Notes under the pieces: model-generated | Database searches by the model: none | Told to the model about the DNA's origin: nothing | What the model saw: the letters and a program-made list of their open reading frames with translations, nothing else | Program-made: the position numbers and the translations under genes | Source: Rhodoglobus sp. | GTDB lineage: Bacteria; Actinomycetota; Actinomycetes; Actinomycetales; Microbacteriaceae | Direction: 5' to 3' | Length of the DNA stretch: 54,474 nt | Assembly (NCBI GenBank): GCA_025464445.1 | Contig: JAODLY010000023.1 | Coordinates: forward strand, 1 to 54,474 | Shown: positions 17,361 through 25,920 of the stretch, piece after piece | How positions within the stretch are numbered: position 1 is the first letter of the stretch | Layout: each line of letters starts with the position of its first letter

Positions 17361-18047
17361 ATGAGCAGGATTCCCGCCGACCTGCGCCGCGCCCTCCTGG
17401 TGCAGGCCGCACTGAGGGTCATCGCCGCGAGGGGGGTCTCCGCCGCGACCACGCGGGCGATCGTCGCCGAGGCCGGGATGTCGCTTGCGAGCTTCCACTA
17501 CGCATTCCGGTCGCACGACGAGATGATGCGCGAGCTCATCGCGCACGTCGTCGAAGGCGAGGCGACGGCGGCGTTCGCGGCCCTGCGACCTGGCGACGAC
17601 ATCCATTCATCGTTGCGCGGCGGGATGCAGGCTTTCCTCGACTACGTCGTCGCCGACCCCGGCCACGAACAGGTGATGCAGGAACTGCTGCAATACGCCA
17701 TGCGTACCCCCGGGCTCGAAACGCTCGCGAAGGAACAATACGGGGCCTACCATGCCGCTGCATCCGAGTTGCTCGTCGAGGGTGCAGCGGCGGCCGGCGT
17801 CGAGTGGACGCTCCCGGTACTCGATGTCGCCCGAATCGTCGTGACGATCACGGACGGTGTCACGCTCGCTTACCTTGCAGACCGGGATGCCGCGGCGGCA
17901 GCCCGCGTGCTGGACGTCGCCGCCGCCGCTCTCGCCGCCCTTGCGGTGCCGACAGCAGTTTCGACAGCGGTGCCCTCGGCAGCCCGGACGGCGTCGCAGG
18001 CAGCACCGCCGACCCTCGCAGTACTACCGATCAGGAGTGTCCGCTAA
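17361..18047 (+). CDS. TetR family transcriptional regulator
   Basis: A 228-residue repressor. The TetR helix-turn-helix spans about residues 8-55: RRALLVQAALRVIAARGVSA, TTRAIVAEAGMSLASFHYAF, with SHDEMM after it. The ligand domain is all-helical, and the last 35 residues are a low-complexity Ala/Thr/Ser tail. Its TAA stop overlaps the start of the racemase-fold gene by one base (18047), so it heads a four-gene run (TetR, racemase-fold enzyme, lactone oxidase, GH1) and probably controls it. No clear -10 box or ribosome binding site was found before ATG 17361. Confidence 0.9.
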   Translation: MSRIPADLRRALLVQAALRVIAARGVSAATTRAIVAEAGMSLASFHYAFRSHDEMMRELIAHVVEGEATAAFAALRPGDDIHSSLRGGMQAFLDYVVADPGHEQVMQELLQYAMRTPGLETLAKEQYGAYHAAASELLVEGAAAAGVEWTLPVLDVARIVVTITDGVTLAYLADRDAAAAARVLDVAAAALAALAVPTAVSTAVPSAARTASQAAPPTLAVLPIRSVR

Positions 18048-19273
18048 TGAAACTGACTGCATCTCCCACGCAGTCCTGGCTCGACCCGAAGCGGTACTGG
18101 ACATCACTGTCCGCCGCGACCGAGACGCTCGAGACCCCGTTCGGCGTCATCTCCGTGCCCGCACTGTCCTACAACGCCCACGACATGCTGCGCCGCGCCA
18201 ACGGCACGAAGATCCGGGTCGCCTCGAAGTCGGTGCGCGTGCGTGGCGTCATCGATGCGGTGCTCGCGCTGCCCGGTTTCGCGGGCGTGCTCTCCTACAC
18301 CCTCGCCGAGGGGCTGTGGCTCGCGGAGACCGTCGACGACGTCGTCGTGGGCTACCCGACGGCAGACCGCGTCTCGATCGGGAAGCTGGGTAAGTCGGCG
18401 AAACTGGCGAAACGCGTCACCCTCATGGTTGACTCTCTCGCCCAACTGGACCTGGTCGACGCCGTGCTGCCCGCGGGCTCGCGCGAGCCGATAAGGGTGG
18501 CCCTCGAGCTCGACGCATCCTGGCGCTCCAAGGCGCTCGGCTACCTCGGCGTCTACCGCTCGCCCGTTCGAACAGTGGAGCAGGCCAAGGCGCTCGCCCG
18601 GGCGATAGTCGCCCGCCCAGGTTTCACTCTCGTCGGGATGATGGCATACGAGGCGCAGATCGCCGGCGTGATCAACCGCCCGCGAGGCAAACCCGTGCTC
18701 GCCGCGACGGTGGACTACGTGCAGAAGAATTCCACCCTCGAACTGCAGGAGCGGCGCGGTGCAGTCGTCGCCGCGCTGCGCGAGCTTGCCGACCTCGAGT
18801 TCGTGAATGGTGGCGGCACCGGGTCGCTCGAGCGCACGGCATCCGATCCGTCAGTCACCGAGATCGCGGCGGGCAGCGGGCTGTTCGGCCCGCACCTGTT
18901 CGACGGGTACAGCCACTTCCAGCCCGCGCCGGCGGCGGCATTCGCGCTCTCCGTGGTGCGCAAGCCCACGCCCACCATGGCGACGCTGCTCGGTGGTGGC
19001 TGGATAGCATCCGGACCGCCGGCATCCGACAGGATGCCGCAGCTCGCCTGGCCGCAGGGCCTCAGGTATGTCGCGCGCGAGGGCGCGGGCGAAGTGCAGT
19101 CTCCGTTGCGGGGCCCGGGTGCCGCGGCACTGCGGGTGGGGGACAGGGTCTGGCTGCGCCACACCAAGGCGGGGGAGCTCAGTGAGCACCTCGACGAGTT
19201 CGCGATGGTCGATGATGGTGTTGTCGTGCAGACGATGAAGACCTACCGAGGTGAGGGAAAGGCCTTCCTGTGA
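18047..19273 (+). CDS. PLP-dependent alanine racemase-fold enzyme (D-threonine aldolase/D-serine dehydratase-like)
   Basis: A 408-residue enzyme with an N-terminal alanine-racemase-type PLP barrel. The PLP lysine is in IRVASKSVRVRG (near residue 50), where TKIRVASKS is the typical strand. Later motifs are VALELDASWRSKALG, GFTLVGMMAYEAQIAG and FVNGGGTGSLE (phosphate site). The C-terminus holds the metal-binding style of the DTA/DSD group. These enzymes act on beta-hydroxy or D-amino acids; the annotation amino-acid deaminase/aldolase is as far as sequence goes. AGGAG at 18033-18037 precedes ATG 18047. The stop overlaps the GTG of the flavoprotein gene (GTGA). Confidence 0.82.
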   Translation: MKLTASPTQSWLDPKRYWTSLSAATETLETPFGVISVPALSYNAHDMLRRANGTKIRVASKSVRVRGVIDAVLALPGFAGVLSYTLAEGLWLAETVDDVVVGYPTADRVSIGKLGKSAKLAKRVTLMVDSLAQLDLVDAVLPAGSREPIRVALELDASWRSKALGYLGVYRSPVRTVEQAKALARAIVARPGFTLVGMMAYEAQIAGVINRPRGKPVLAATVDYVQKNSTLELQERRGAVVAALRELADLEFVNGGGTGSLERTASDPSVTEIAAGSGLFGPHLFDGYSHFQPAPAAAFALSVVRKPTPTMATLLGGGWIASGPPASDRMPQLAWPQGLRYVAREGAGEVQSPLRGPGAAALRVGDRVWLRHTKAGELSEHLDEFAMVDDGVVVQTMKTYRGEGKAFL

Positions 19274-20610
19274 CGGGACTGCGCGAACCGCTGGCGTCCG
19301 GCATGCTGCGCCCCGGCGGGTTGTGGAGAAACTGGGGGCGCTCGCAGTCGTCGAGCCCGCGGTTTCTCGCCCACGCCTCATCGGTGGATGACGTCGTCGA
19401 GACGGTGCGCTTCGCAGCTGATCGCGGGCTCACTGTGCGACCGATCGGCGCGGGCCACAGTTTCACCGGCCTTGCGGTGACCGATGGCGTGCTGCTCGAC
19501 GTCTCCGCCGTGGATGGTGTGCTCGCCGTCGAGGGCATGCTTGTGACGCTCGGTGCCGGCACGCACCTCTACCAGCTGCCGGCCCTGCTTGCTCCCTACG
19601 GTCTCGCCTTGCAGAACATGGGCGACATCGATACCCAGACGATGGCGGGTGCCACCTCGACAGGCACCCATGGCACGGGCGCGACCTTCGGCGGGCTGGC
19701 GACCCGCATCCGCGCGGCGACCCTCGTGACCGCGACGGGTGACGTGTTGCGCGTCAGCGCCACCGAGAATGCCGACCTGCTGCCCGCCGTGAAACTCGGT
19801 CTCGGCGCCCTGGGCGTGCTCGTGGACGTCACCGTCGAGTGCGTCCCTGCCTTCCTACTGCACTCCATCGAACGCCCGGAACCCACGGCCACGGTGCTCG
19901 CCGAGTGGGACGAACGCATCGCGACTATCGACCACTTCGAGTTCTACGTGTGGCCGCACAGCGACACGGCGCTCACGCAGACCAAGACCCGGCTGCCTGG
20001 CGATGCGCCGCGGCATCCGCTCGGTAAGGTCACCGCCTGGTTCGAGGACCGCGTGATGACCAACGGCCTGTTCTCGGTCACCTCGAACCTGGGGCACGCG
20101 ATCCCTGGCCTTGTCGCCCCGATAAACCGCCTGGCGGTCAAGCTGACCGGCGACCGCGAGTTCACCGACCACTCGCCGGTGGTGTTCGCGACCGAGCGGT
20201 CTGTGCGATTCAGGGAGATGGAGTACGCGATCCCTGTCGAGCGCATCCCCGACGCCGTTGCGGATGTGCGCAGGCTCATCGTCGACAAAGACTGGCGCAT
20301 CTCCTTTCCGATCGAAGTGCGTGCGGCGGCAGCCGACGACCTCATGCTCTCGACGGCGACCGGCAGGGCCACCGGCTACATCGCAGTGCATAGGTTCTTC
20401 AAGGACGACCCGACCGAGTATTTCCGCGAGGTCGAGGCGATCTTCCGGGCGTACAACGGCCGGCCGCACTGGGGCAAAATGAACTCACGCACGGCAGCGG
20501 ACCTGCGGCCCGCGTACCCGCGGTTCGACGAATTTCTCGCGGTGCGCGACCGGCTCGACCCCGACCGGCTGTTCGCGAACGACTACCTGAAACGAGTACT
20601 GGGCGAATGA
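19270..20610 (+). CDS. FAD-linked oxidase, D-arabinono-1,4-lactone oxidase family
   Basis: A 446-residue VAO-type flavoprotein. The N-terminal FAD domain contains NWGRSQSSSPRFLAHASSVDDV, RPIGAGHSFTGLAVTDG and TQTMAGATSTGTHGTGATFG, the PP-loop and FAD-contact regions. The C-terminal ALO domain ends with the family signature PHWGKMNSRTAADLRPAYPRF, with RLDPDRLFANDYLKRVLG at the terminus. Known relatives oxidise aldonolactones or alditols with oxygen as acceptor; the substrate here is unknown. The coupled racemase-fold gene upstream and GH1 gene downstream suggest a pathway for a polyol or sugar-derived compound, which is inference. No signal peptide. Confidence 0.88.
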   Translation: MTGLREPLASGMLRPGGLWRNWGRSQSSSPRFLAHASSVDDVVETVRFAADRGLTVRPIGAGHSFTGLAVTDGVLLDVSAVDGVLAVEGMLVTLGAGTHLYQLPALLAPYGLALQNMGDIDTQTMAGATSTGTHGTGATFGGLATRIRAATLVTATGDVLRVSATENADLLPAVKLGLGALGVLVDVTVECVPAFLLHSIERPEPTATVLAEWDERIATIDHFEFYVWPHSDTALTQTKTRLPGDAPRHPLGKVTAWFEDRVMTNGLFSVTSNLGHAIPGLVAPINRLAVKLTGDREFTDHSPVVFATERSVRFREMEYAIPVERIPDAVADVRRLIVDKDWRISFPIEVRAAAADDLMLSTATGRATGYIAVHRFFKDDPTEYFREVEAIFRAYNGRPHWGKMNSRTAADLRPAYPRFDEFLAVRDRLDPDRLFANDYLKRVLGE

Positions 20611-20626
20611 GGACTGGGCGAATGAG
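20598..20626 (+). repeat. 15-bp tandem duplication at the oxidase/GH1 junction
   Basis: ACTGGGCGAATGAG occurs at 20598-20611 and again at 20613-20626. It duplicates the oxidase stop context and gives the GH1 gene two in-frame ATG codons (20607 and 20622). Confidence 0.85.
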
Positions 20627-22028
20627 CGACTGGCTGCACGAACCCCAGGCTCTCGCGGCGCGCGCGCCCGCCGGCTTCACGATGGGGGTAGCGACCGCGG
20701 CCTTCCAGGTGGAGGGGGCGATCCGCGAGGGCGGCCGCACCCCGTCGACCTGGGACACGTTCATGGCCCAGCCCGGGCGCATCGCCGACGGTTCGGACGC
20801 TTCGGTCGCCGCCGATCACTACCACCGCTTCGCCGAAGACGTGGTGCTCATGAAAGAACTCGGCGTCGACGCCTACCGGTTCTCGCTGTCCTGGCCACGC
20901 GTGCAGCCGGGCGGTACCGGTGGCGCGAACAAGGCGGGCATCGACTTCTACGACAGGCTCATCGATGCGCTGCTGGCAGCGGGCATCGCACCCGTGGCGA
21001 CGCTCTTCCACTGGGACACTCCCGAGCCGCTGCAACACAAGGGTGGTTGGATGACGCGCGACACGGCATCCCGCTTCGCCGACTATGCGCTGCTCGCCGG
21101 CGAGGCGTTCGGCGACCGCATCGACAAGTGGATAACCCTCAACGAGCCGGCCACCGTCACGCTCAACGGCTACGCCCTCGGGGTGCACGCCCCCGGCGCG
21201 ACGCTCATGTTCGACTCGCTCCTCTCGGTGCACCACCAGCTGCTGGGCCACGGCCTCGCCGTGCAGGCGCTGCGCTCGACAAACGTCAAGGGCGGCATCG
21301 GCATCACGAACGTCCACTCGCCCGTGGAGCCGGCGAAAGACAACATCAAGACGCGCGCCTATGCCGAGGTCTTCGACATCATCCACAACCGCATTTTCGC
21401 CGACCCCGTGCTGCTCGGGCGCTACCCGAAGTTCCCGTTCCTGGCCCGCAAGCTGTTCAAGCAACTCATCGACGTTGACGATGCCGACCTGAAGACGATC
21501 CACCAGCCGCTCGACTTCTACGGCCTCAACTACTACATGCCCACCCGCATCGGGTCGGGCCCGCCCACGAACGACATGACCCCCGACGGCGCGTCGTCCC
21601 AGGGGATTTCGCAACTGCCGTTCCACATCGCGGGCTGGCCGGAGTACCCGACGACGGGCTTCGGCTGGCCGATCGCACCCGAGTACCTCGCCGTGTCGCT
21701 GCGCGACTACGCCCACCGGTACAAGGATCACCTGCCCCCGGTGTACATCACCGAGGGCGGCGCGAGCTTCGCAGATGTCACGGCGCCGGACGGGTCGATC
21801 GACGACGAGAAGCGCACGAGCTACCTCGCCGATCACCTCGCCGTCGCCTTCGAGGGTGCGCCAGGGCTCGACCTGCGCGGCTATTTCGTCTGGAGCCTCA
21901 TGGACAATTGGGAGTGGGCTGCGGGATTCCGCGAGCGCTTCGGCCTCGTGCGTGTCGACTTCGACACCCAGGAGCGCACCCCGAAACGCTCTTACCGCTG
22001 GCTGCAGCAGCTGCTGCGCTCCCGCTAG
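20607..22028 (+). CDS. GH1 beta-glucosidase (second copy)
   Basis: A 473-residue family-1 glycosidase, clearly distinct from the copy at 9972. The fold starts at APAGFTMGVATAAFQVEGA. The acid/base Glu180 is in TLNEPATVT. The nucleophile Glu383 sits in ITEGGASF, where the usual Asn after the Glu is replaced by Gly. The C-terminus has the normal WSLMDNWEWAAGFRERFGL aglycone loop. A long middle insertion (LGRYPKFPFLARKLFKQL) differs from the first copy. It may start at ATG 20607, overlapping the oxidase stop, or at ATG 20622 within the tandem duplication. It ends convergently with the WYL gene, the two stop codons sharing CTAG at 22025-22028. Probably cytoplasmic. Confidence 0.94.
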   Translation: MRTGRMSDWLHEPQALAARAPAGFTMGVATAAFQVEGAIREGGRTPSTWDTFMAQPGRIADGSDASVAADHYHRFAEDVVLMKELGVDAYRFSLSWPRVQPGGTGGANKAGIDFYDRLIDALLAAGIAPVATLFHWDTPEPLQHKGGWMTRDTASRFADYALLAGEAFGDRIDKWITLNEPATVTLNGYALGVHAPGATLMFDSLLSVHHQLLGHGLAVQALRSTNVKGGIGITNVHSPVEPAKDNIKTRAYAEVFDIIHNRIFADPVLLGRYPKFPFLARKLFKQLIDVDDADLKTIHQPLDFYGLNYYMPTRIGSGPPTNDMTPDGASSQGISQLPFHIAGWPEYPTTGFGWPIAPEYLAVSLRDYAHRYKDHLPPVYITEGGASFADVTAPDGSIDDEKRTSYLADHLAVAFEGAPGLDLRGYFVWSLMDNWEWAAGFRERFGLVRVDFDTQERTPKRSYRWLQQLLRSR

Positions 22029-22981
22029 GGGCGCCGGACAGCCCTGGCGTACCGTTGCCCGAGCACCGCGAGGTGCTCGACGAGCCCCGGCGGCTCGGTG
22101 ACGGCGAAGTCGAGCCCGAGCATCCCGATGTAGACGGCGATGATCTCCAGGCTGTCACCGCCGGTCACGAGCACACAGGTCTCGTCATCGACCGATTCGA
22201 CGATGCCGACAGCCGCGTTGATGCGGGAGAGTACCTCGGCGGCCGGCGCGAACACGGTGATGCGTGCGTGCACCACCCAGCCGGTGGATGCCACGTCCCT
22301 CAGCACGAAGTCGGTATAGTCGCCGCCCGGCAGCGGCACAGGTTGGAACGCTCGCCGGGTGGGCATGCGCAGCTCGAGCCAGTCCACACGGAACGTCTGC
22401 CATTCGCCCGCCACGGGATCCCGGCCGACCAGGTACCAGCGCTGCAGCCAGCTGACCAGCCGATAGGCCTCGACGAGCCGGGTCTCGCCGCGGTAGTCGA
22501 AGCGCAACCACTCGGAATCGTGGATCGCCGCGGCGACGGCCGTGAGCACGGCGGGTGCGACCTCGGGGTCTTCGACGTTCGTGCCGGTGTTCTCCGGAGC
22601 GCGGCTCATGGCATTGCTTATCGCGTTCACCTGGCGCCGCAATCGGTGTGGCAACACCTGTTCGAGCTTGGCCAGCGCTCGAGCGCTGGACTCCCGGATG
22701 CCGCTGACGCCCGCCCCCGCTCGAAGCCCGATCGCGACCGCGACCGCCTCCTCGTCGTCGAGCAGCAGCGGCGGAAGCGTTGCCCCCGCCCCGAGCCGGT
22801 AGTAGCCAGCGGAGCCCCTGGCGGCATCCACGGGGTAGCCCAGCTCCCGCAGCCGGTCCACGTCGTTGCGGATCGTGCGCGTGCTCACGTCCAGGCGTTC
22901 CGCCAGTTCGGACCCCGGCCACTCCGGCCGGGACTGCATCAACGACAGCACTTTGAGCAGTCGCGCTGACGTTTCGAGCAT
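22025..22981 (-). CDS. WYL domain-containing transcriptional regulator
   Basis: A 318-residue regulator. The N-terminal DeoR-like winged helix (about 1-65) has SARLLKVLSLMQSRPEWPGS, then LAERLDVSTRTIRNDVDRLR. The WYL domain (about 140-235) has WLRFDYRGETRLVEAYRLVS and WYLVGRDPVAGEWQTFRVD, followed by a C-terminal WCX-type extension. WYL domains bind nucleic acid or small ligands. It is divergent from the epoxide hydrolase gene, with a 60-base gap holding a palindrome, so it probably regulates that gene and itself. It is not obviously linked to the convergent GH1 gene. Confidence 0.9.
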   Translation of the reverse strand: MLETSARLLKVLSLMQSRPEWPGSELAERLDVSTRTIRNDVDRLRELGYPVDAARGSAGYYRLGAGATLPPLLLDDEEAVAVAIGLRAGAGVSGIRESSARALAKLEQVLPHRLRRQVNAISNAMSRAPENTGTNVEDPEVAPAVLTAVAAAIHDSEWLRFDYRGETRLVEAYRLVSWLQRWYLVGRDPVAGEWQTFRVDWLELRMPTRRAFQPVPLPGGDYTDFVLRDVASTGWVVHARITVFAPAAEVLSRINAAVGIVESVDDETCVLVTGGDSLEIIAVYIGMLGLDFAVTEPPGLVEHLAVLGQRYARAVRRP

Positions 22982-23001
22982 GTCGCAATCATCTCATGCA
23001 T

Positions 23002-23020
23002 TAGGAATCAAACGTTCCTA
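23002..23020. promoter_or_regulatory. Palindromic operator between WYL regulator and epoxide hydrolase
   Basis: TAGGAA (23002-23007) and TTCCTA (23015-23020) are a perfect inverted repeat with a 7-base spacer, centred in the divergent intergenic region. Confidence 0.5.
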
Positions 23021-23029
23021 TATCGCTCG

Positions 23030-23035
23030 TACTGT
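23030..23035 (+). promoter_or_regulatory. -10 box TACTGT, leaderless start of epoxide hydrolase
   Basis: TACTGT lies 6 bases before ATG 23042 and 10 bases after the palindrome, so a regulator bound there would overlap the -35 region. Confidence 0.45.
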
Positions 23036-23041
23036 GAAGTC

Positions 23042-24196
23042 ATGACAACGACAAAGAGCTCCGGCTCAGCAGCAGTCCGCCCGTTCACAGTCGCGATCGA
23101 CCAGGCCGATCTCGATGACCTGCGGGAGCGCCTCGCGCGCGCGCGTCTTCCGCTGCCGGCCCCCGGCGACACCTGGGAGCTCGGCACGCCCAACGGCTAC
23201 CTGCGCGAGACCATCGACTACTGGCGCGACGAGTTCGACTGGCGCGCACAGGAGGCGCGAATGAACGCCTTCCCGCACTACCTGACCGACATCGACGGGC
23301 AGACGCTGCACTTCATTCATGTACCTTCCGCGGAGACGGACGCGACCCCGCTGCTGCTCATCCACAGCTACCCGGGATCGTTCATCGACTTCCTCGACAT
23401 GATCGGTCCACTCACCGACCCCGTCGCGCACGGCGGCAGGGCTGAGGACGCGTTCTCTGTGGTCGTCCCGACGATCCCCGGTTTCGGTTTCGGTTCTCCC
23501 CTGGCCACGCGCGGCTGGACGATGGCCCGCGTGGCTCGTGCCTTCGACACGCTCATGCGCCGACTGGGCTACGAGAGCTACGGGTCGCACGGCAGCGACG
23601 GCGGGGCCATGATCTCGCGCGAACTTGGCCTGCTGAACCCTTCGGGATTCCTCGGGCTGCACGTGCTGCAGTTGTTCTCCTTCCCGTCGGGCGACCCCGC
23701 CGAGTTCGAGAAGCTCGAGCCGAAGGACTACGCGGCTCTTGAGCACATGCAGTGGTTCCAATCCGTTGGCGGTTACAACGCGATCAATGCCTCGCGCCCG
23801 CAGACAGTTGCTGTCGGCCTCGCCGACTCGCCGGTGGGCCAACTCGCCTGGAGCGAGCTGTTCAACTCATTCGGCAACGGCACATCGCTCGTGACCCGGG
23901 AGCAGGTCGTCACGGAGGCGTCGCTGTACTGGTTCACGAACTCCCAGGCCGCGGCCGGACGCTACCACTGGGAGGAAGCGCACGCGGGCACGGAGCCGGC
24001 GATCAACGCTGCACCGACCGGGGTCGCGGTCTTCGCAGATGACTTCAAGTCGATCCGCACCTTCGCCGACCGCGATAACAGCAACATCGTGCGCTGGAGC
24101 GAGTTCGAGAACGGCGGTCACTATGCAAGCCTCGAACTGCCCGACGTCGTGACCGACGACATCCGCGCATTCTTCGGAGCGTTGGAAGGCCGCTGA
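23042..24196 (+). CDS. Epoxide hydrolase family protein (EHN domain plus alpha/beta hydrolase)
   Basis: A 384-residue hydrolase. The N-terminal EHN segment (about 12-120) reads RPFTVAIDQADLDDLRERLA, then YWRDEFDWRAQEARMNAFPH. The alpha/beta domain has the oxyanion motif LIHSYPGSF and the nucleophile Asp186 in GSHGSDGGAM. It ends with a His in FENGGHYASLELP. An Asp nucleophile instead of Ser fits epoxide hydrolases, which open epoxides to diols through an ester intermediate. It may act on xenobiotics or juvenile-hormone-like epoxides; no substrate can be named. A divergent WYL regulator and a palindrome indicate inducible expression. Confidence 0.9.
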   Translation: MTTTKSSGSAAVRPFTVAIDQADLDDLRERLARARLPLPAPGDTWELGTPNGYLRETIDYWRDEFDWRAQEARMNAFPHYLTDIDGQTLHFIHVPSAETDATPLLLIHSYPGSFIDFLDMIGPLTDPVAHGGRAEDAFSVVVPTIPGFGFGSPLATRGWTMARVARAFDTLMRRLGYESYGSHGSDGGAMISRELGLLNPSGFLGLHVLQLFSFPSGDPAEFEKLEPKDYAALEHMQWFQSVGGYNAINASRPQTVAVGLADSPVGQLAWSELFNSFGNGTSLVTREQVVTEASLYWFTNSQAAAGRYHWEEAHAGTEPAINAAPTGVAVFADDFKSIRTFADRDNSNIVRWSEFENGGHYASLELPDVVTDDIRAFFGALEGR

Positions 24197-24207
24197 ACGA
24201 TACCGGG

Positions 24208-24234
24208 GGCGGGGTGCCCGCTGCGCATCCCGCC
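24208..24234 (+). terminator. GC-rich hairpin after the epoxide hydrolase gene
   Basis: GGCGGGGTGC (24208-24217) pairs with GCATCCCGCC (24225-24234), ten pairs including one G-U, with a 7-base loop. It begins 12 bases after the stop. No T-run follows. Confidence 0.4.
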
Positions 24235-24291
24235 CGCCGCGTGTTCGCCGTGAGCGCGAACTTGGCAGGGGCCACGGACCCCACCCGCCTA

Positions 24292-24297
24292 TATAGT
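24292..24297 (+). promoter_or_regulatory. -10 box TATAGT, leaderless start of lemA
   Basis: TATAGT lies 7 bases before ATG 24305, and no Shine-Dalgarno sequence is present between them. Confidence 0.5.
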
Positions 24298-24304
24298 TCT
24301 CCCT

Positions 24305-24871
24305 ATGGAAATCCTCATCGTCATCGGCGTTATCGTCCTGCTCATCGTGATCATCGGTGGCTACCTGTGGGCGACCTACAACTCCCTCGTGACACTCAAT
24401 GTGCGCGTTGACGAGGCCTGGAGCGACATCACGGTGCAGCTCAAGCGACGCGCCGACCTCATCCCGAACCTCATCGAGTCGGTAAAGGGCTACGCCGCAC
24501 ACGAGAAGAGCGTCTTCGAGGATGTCACGAAGGCTCGCGCCGAGACCCTCAACGTGCAGGGGCCAGCGGATGCCGCTGTCGCCGAGAACCACATGCAGGC
24601 GGCCCTCAAGTCGATATTCGCTGTCGCAGAGGCGTACCCCCAGCTGCAGGCGAACCAGAACTACCTGCAGCTGCAGGGCGAGCTCGTCGACACCGAAGAC
24701 AAGATCCAGGCCAGCCGCCGCTTCTACAACGGTGGCGTGCGCGAACTCAACACGAAGATCAAAGTGTTTCCGAACACCTTGTTCGTGCGCAGCCTCGGCT
24801 TCAAGGAGCGCGAATTCTTCGAAGTCACCGACTCCGCAGCAATCGCAGAGCCGCCTCGCGTACAGTTCTGA
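24305..24871 (+). CDS. lemA: LemA family protein
   Basis: A 188-residue protein with one N-terminal transmembrane helix (about 3-25) and a cytoplasmic helical bundle. The family core is clear: YNSLVTLNVRVDEAWSDITV, LKRRADLIPNLIESVKGYA, YPQLQANQNYLQLQGELV, then TEDKIQASRRFYNGGVRELN and the end FPNTLFVRSLGFKEREFFEV. Function is not firmly known, but lemA is repeatedly found directly before an M48 protease gene, as here (67 bases apart), suggesting a shared role in membrane-protein quality control. Confidence 0.93.
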   Translation: MEILIVIGVIVLLIVIIGGYLWATYNSLVTLNVRVDEAWSDITVQLKRRADLIPNLIESVKGYAAHEKSVFEDVTKARAETLNVQGPADAAVAENHMQAALKSIFAVAEAYPQLQANQNYLQLQGELVDTEDKIQASRRFYNGGVRELNTKIKVFPNTLFVRSLGFKEREFFEVTDSAAIAEPPRVQF

Positions 24872-24938
24872 TCCTCTTCAGTTCTTGAGGGCTCCGGCTT
24901 CGTCGCCGGGCTCCTCGGATTAGCGGGAAACGACAACC

Positions 24939-25829
24939 ATGTACAGCGCCATTGCCGCGAACAAGCGGAACACAGTATTCATCATCCTGCTGTTCCTGGT
25001 GATCATCGGCGGACTCGGGCTGCTCGCCACCTACATCTACCAGGATCCGTCGATAGTGATCATCACCGTCGTCATCGCGACCGGGTACGCGGTGATCCAG
25101 TACTTCGCGGCATCCAGCCAGGCGCTCTCCCTCGCGGGCGCCAGGCAGATCGAGAAGGCCGACAATCCGCGGCTGTACCGCATAGTCGAAAACCTCGCGA
25201 TCACGACGGGGACCCCGATGCCGAAGGTCTACATCGTCAACGACCCGGCGCCGAACGCGTTCGCGACCGGGCGGGACCCGCAGCACGCTGTCGTCGCCGC
25301 GACCACCGGCATCCTCGACCTGCTCGACGACCGGGAACTCGAGGGGGTCATGGCCCACGAGCTCGGGCACGTGCGCAACTACGACATCCGCGTCTCGATG
25401 ATCGTCTTCGGCCTCGTCGTCGCCGTCGGGTTCATCTCCGACATCTTCCTGCGCTTCTCGTTCTTCGGCGGGCGCGGCAACAACAACAACAACAGCGGCG
25501 GCGGCAACCCGGTGATCCTCGTGATCGGCCTCGTCGCGATGATCATCGCTCCGCTGGTCGCGGCTGTCGTGCAGGCCGCGATCTCCCGCCAGCGCGAATA
25601 CCTCGCGGATGCCACGGGGGCACTGACCACGCGCGACCCCGAAGGCCTCGCCGAGGCACTGCAGAAGCTCGGCCAGTACGCCCGCCCGATGATCAGGCAG
25701 AATTCGACAATGGCGCACATGTGGATCGCCGACCCGACAAAGCCGGGCCTCATGAGCCGCCTGTTCAGCACTCACCCGCCGATCGCTGACCGCGTGGCCC
25801 GCCTCGAGGCGAGCGGCCGCAAGTTTTGA
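24939..25829 (+). CDS. htpX: M48 family zinc metalloprotease (HtpX-like)
   Basis: A 296-residue membrane-bound metalloprotease. Two N-terminal transmembrane helices (about 12-60) come before the active site HELGH (His140, Glu141, His144). Two further hydrophobic helices (about 150-172 and 187-212) flank an Asn/Gly loop with five consecutive Asn. The third zinc ligand is Glu220 in REYLADATGAL. HtpX degrades damaged or misassembled membrane proteins, with its active site in the cytoplasm. It is paired with lemA. The giant gene begins 91 bases later on the same strand. Confidence 0.93.
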   Translation: MYSAIAANKRNTVFIILLFLVIIGGLGLLATYIYQDPSIVIITVVIATGYAVIQYFAASSQALSLAGARQIEKADNPRLYRIVENLAITTGTPMPKVYIVNDPAPNAFATGRDPQHAVVAATTGILDLLDDRELEGVMAHELGHVRNYDIRVSMIVFGLVVAVGFISDIFLRFSFFGGRGNNNNNSGGGNPVILVIGLVAMIIAPLVAAVVQAAISRQREYLADATGALTTRDPEGLAEALQKLGQYARPMIRQNSTMAHMWIADPTKPGLMSRLFSTHPPIADRVARLEASGRKF

Positions 25830-25853
25830 AATAGCGGGGTCCGGCTGTATTTG
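25826..25853 (+). promoter_or_regulatory. Possible promoter of the giant gene
   Basis: TTGAAA (25826-25831), overlapping the htpX stop, a 16-base spacer and TATTTG (25848-25853). The -10 is weak. It would give a leader of about 60 bases to ATG 25921. Confidence 0.3.
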
Positions 25854-25920
25854 ACCCGGATCGACGGTGACGTGGGAGAGGATCCGCCGCCGGTCTGACC
25901 CCTCGGACTGGGGGGCCTTT

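Noticed and set aside
25483-25510. Simple repeat coding five Asn in HtpX as a frameshift hot spot
   Set aside because: The reading frame is intact through to the third zinc ligand and normal C-terminus.
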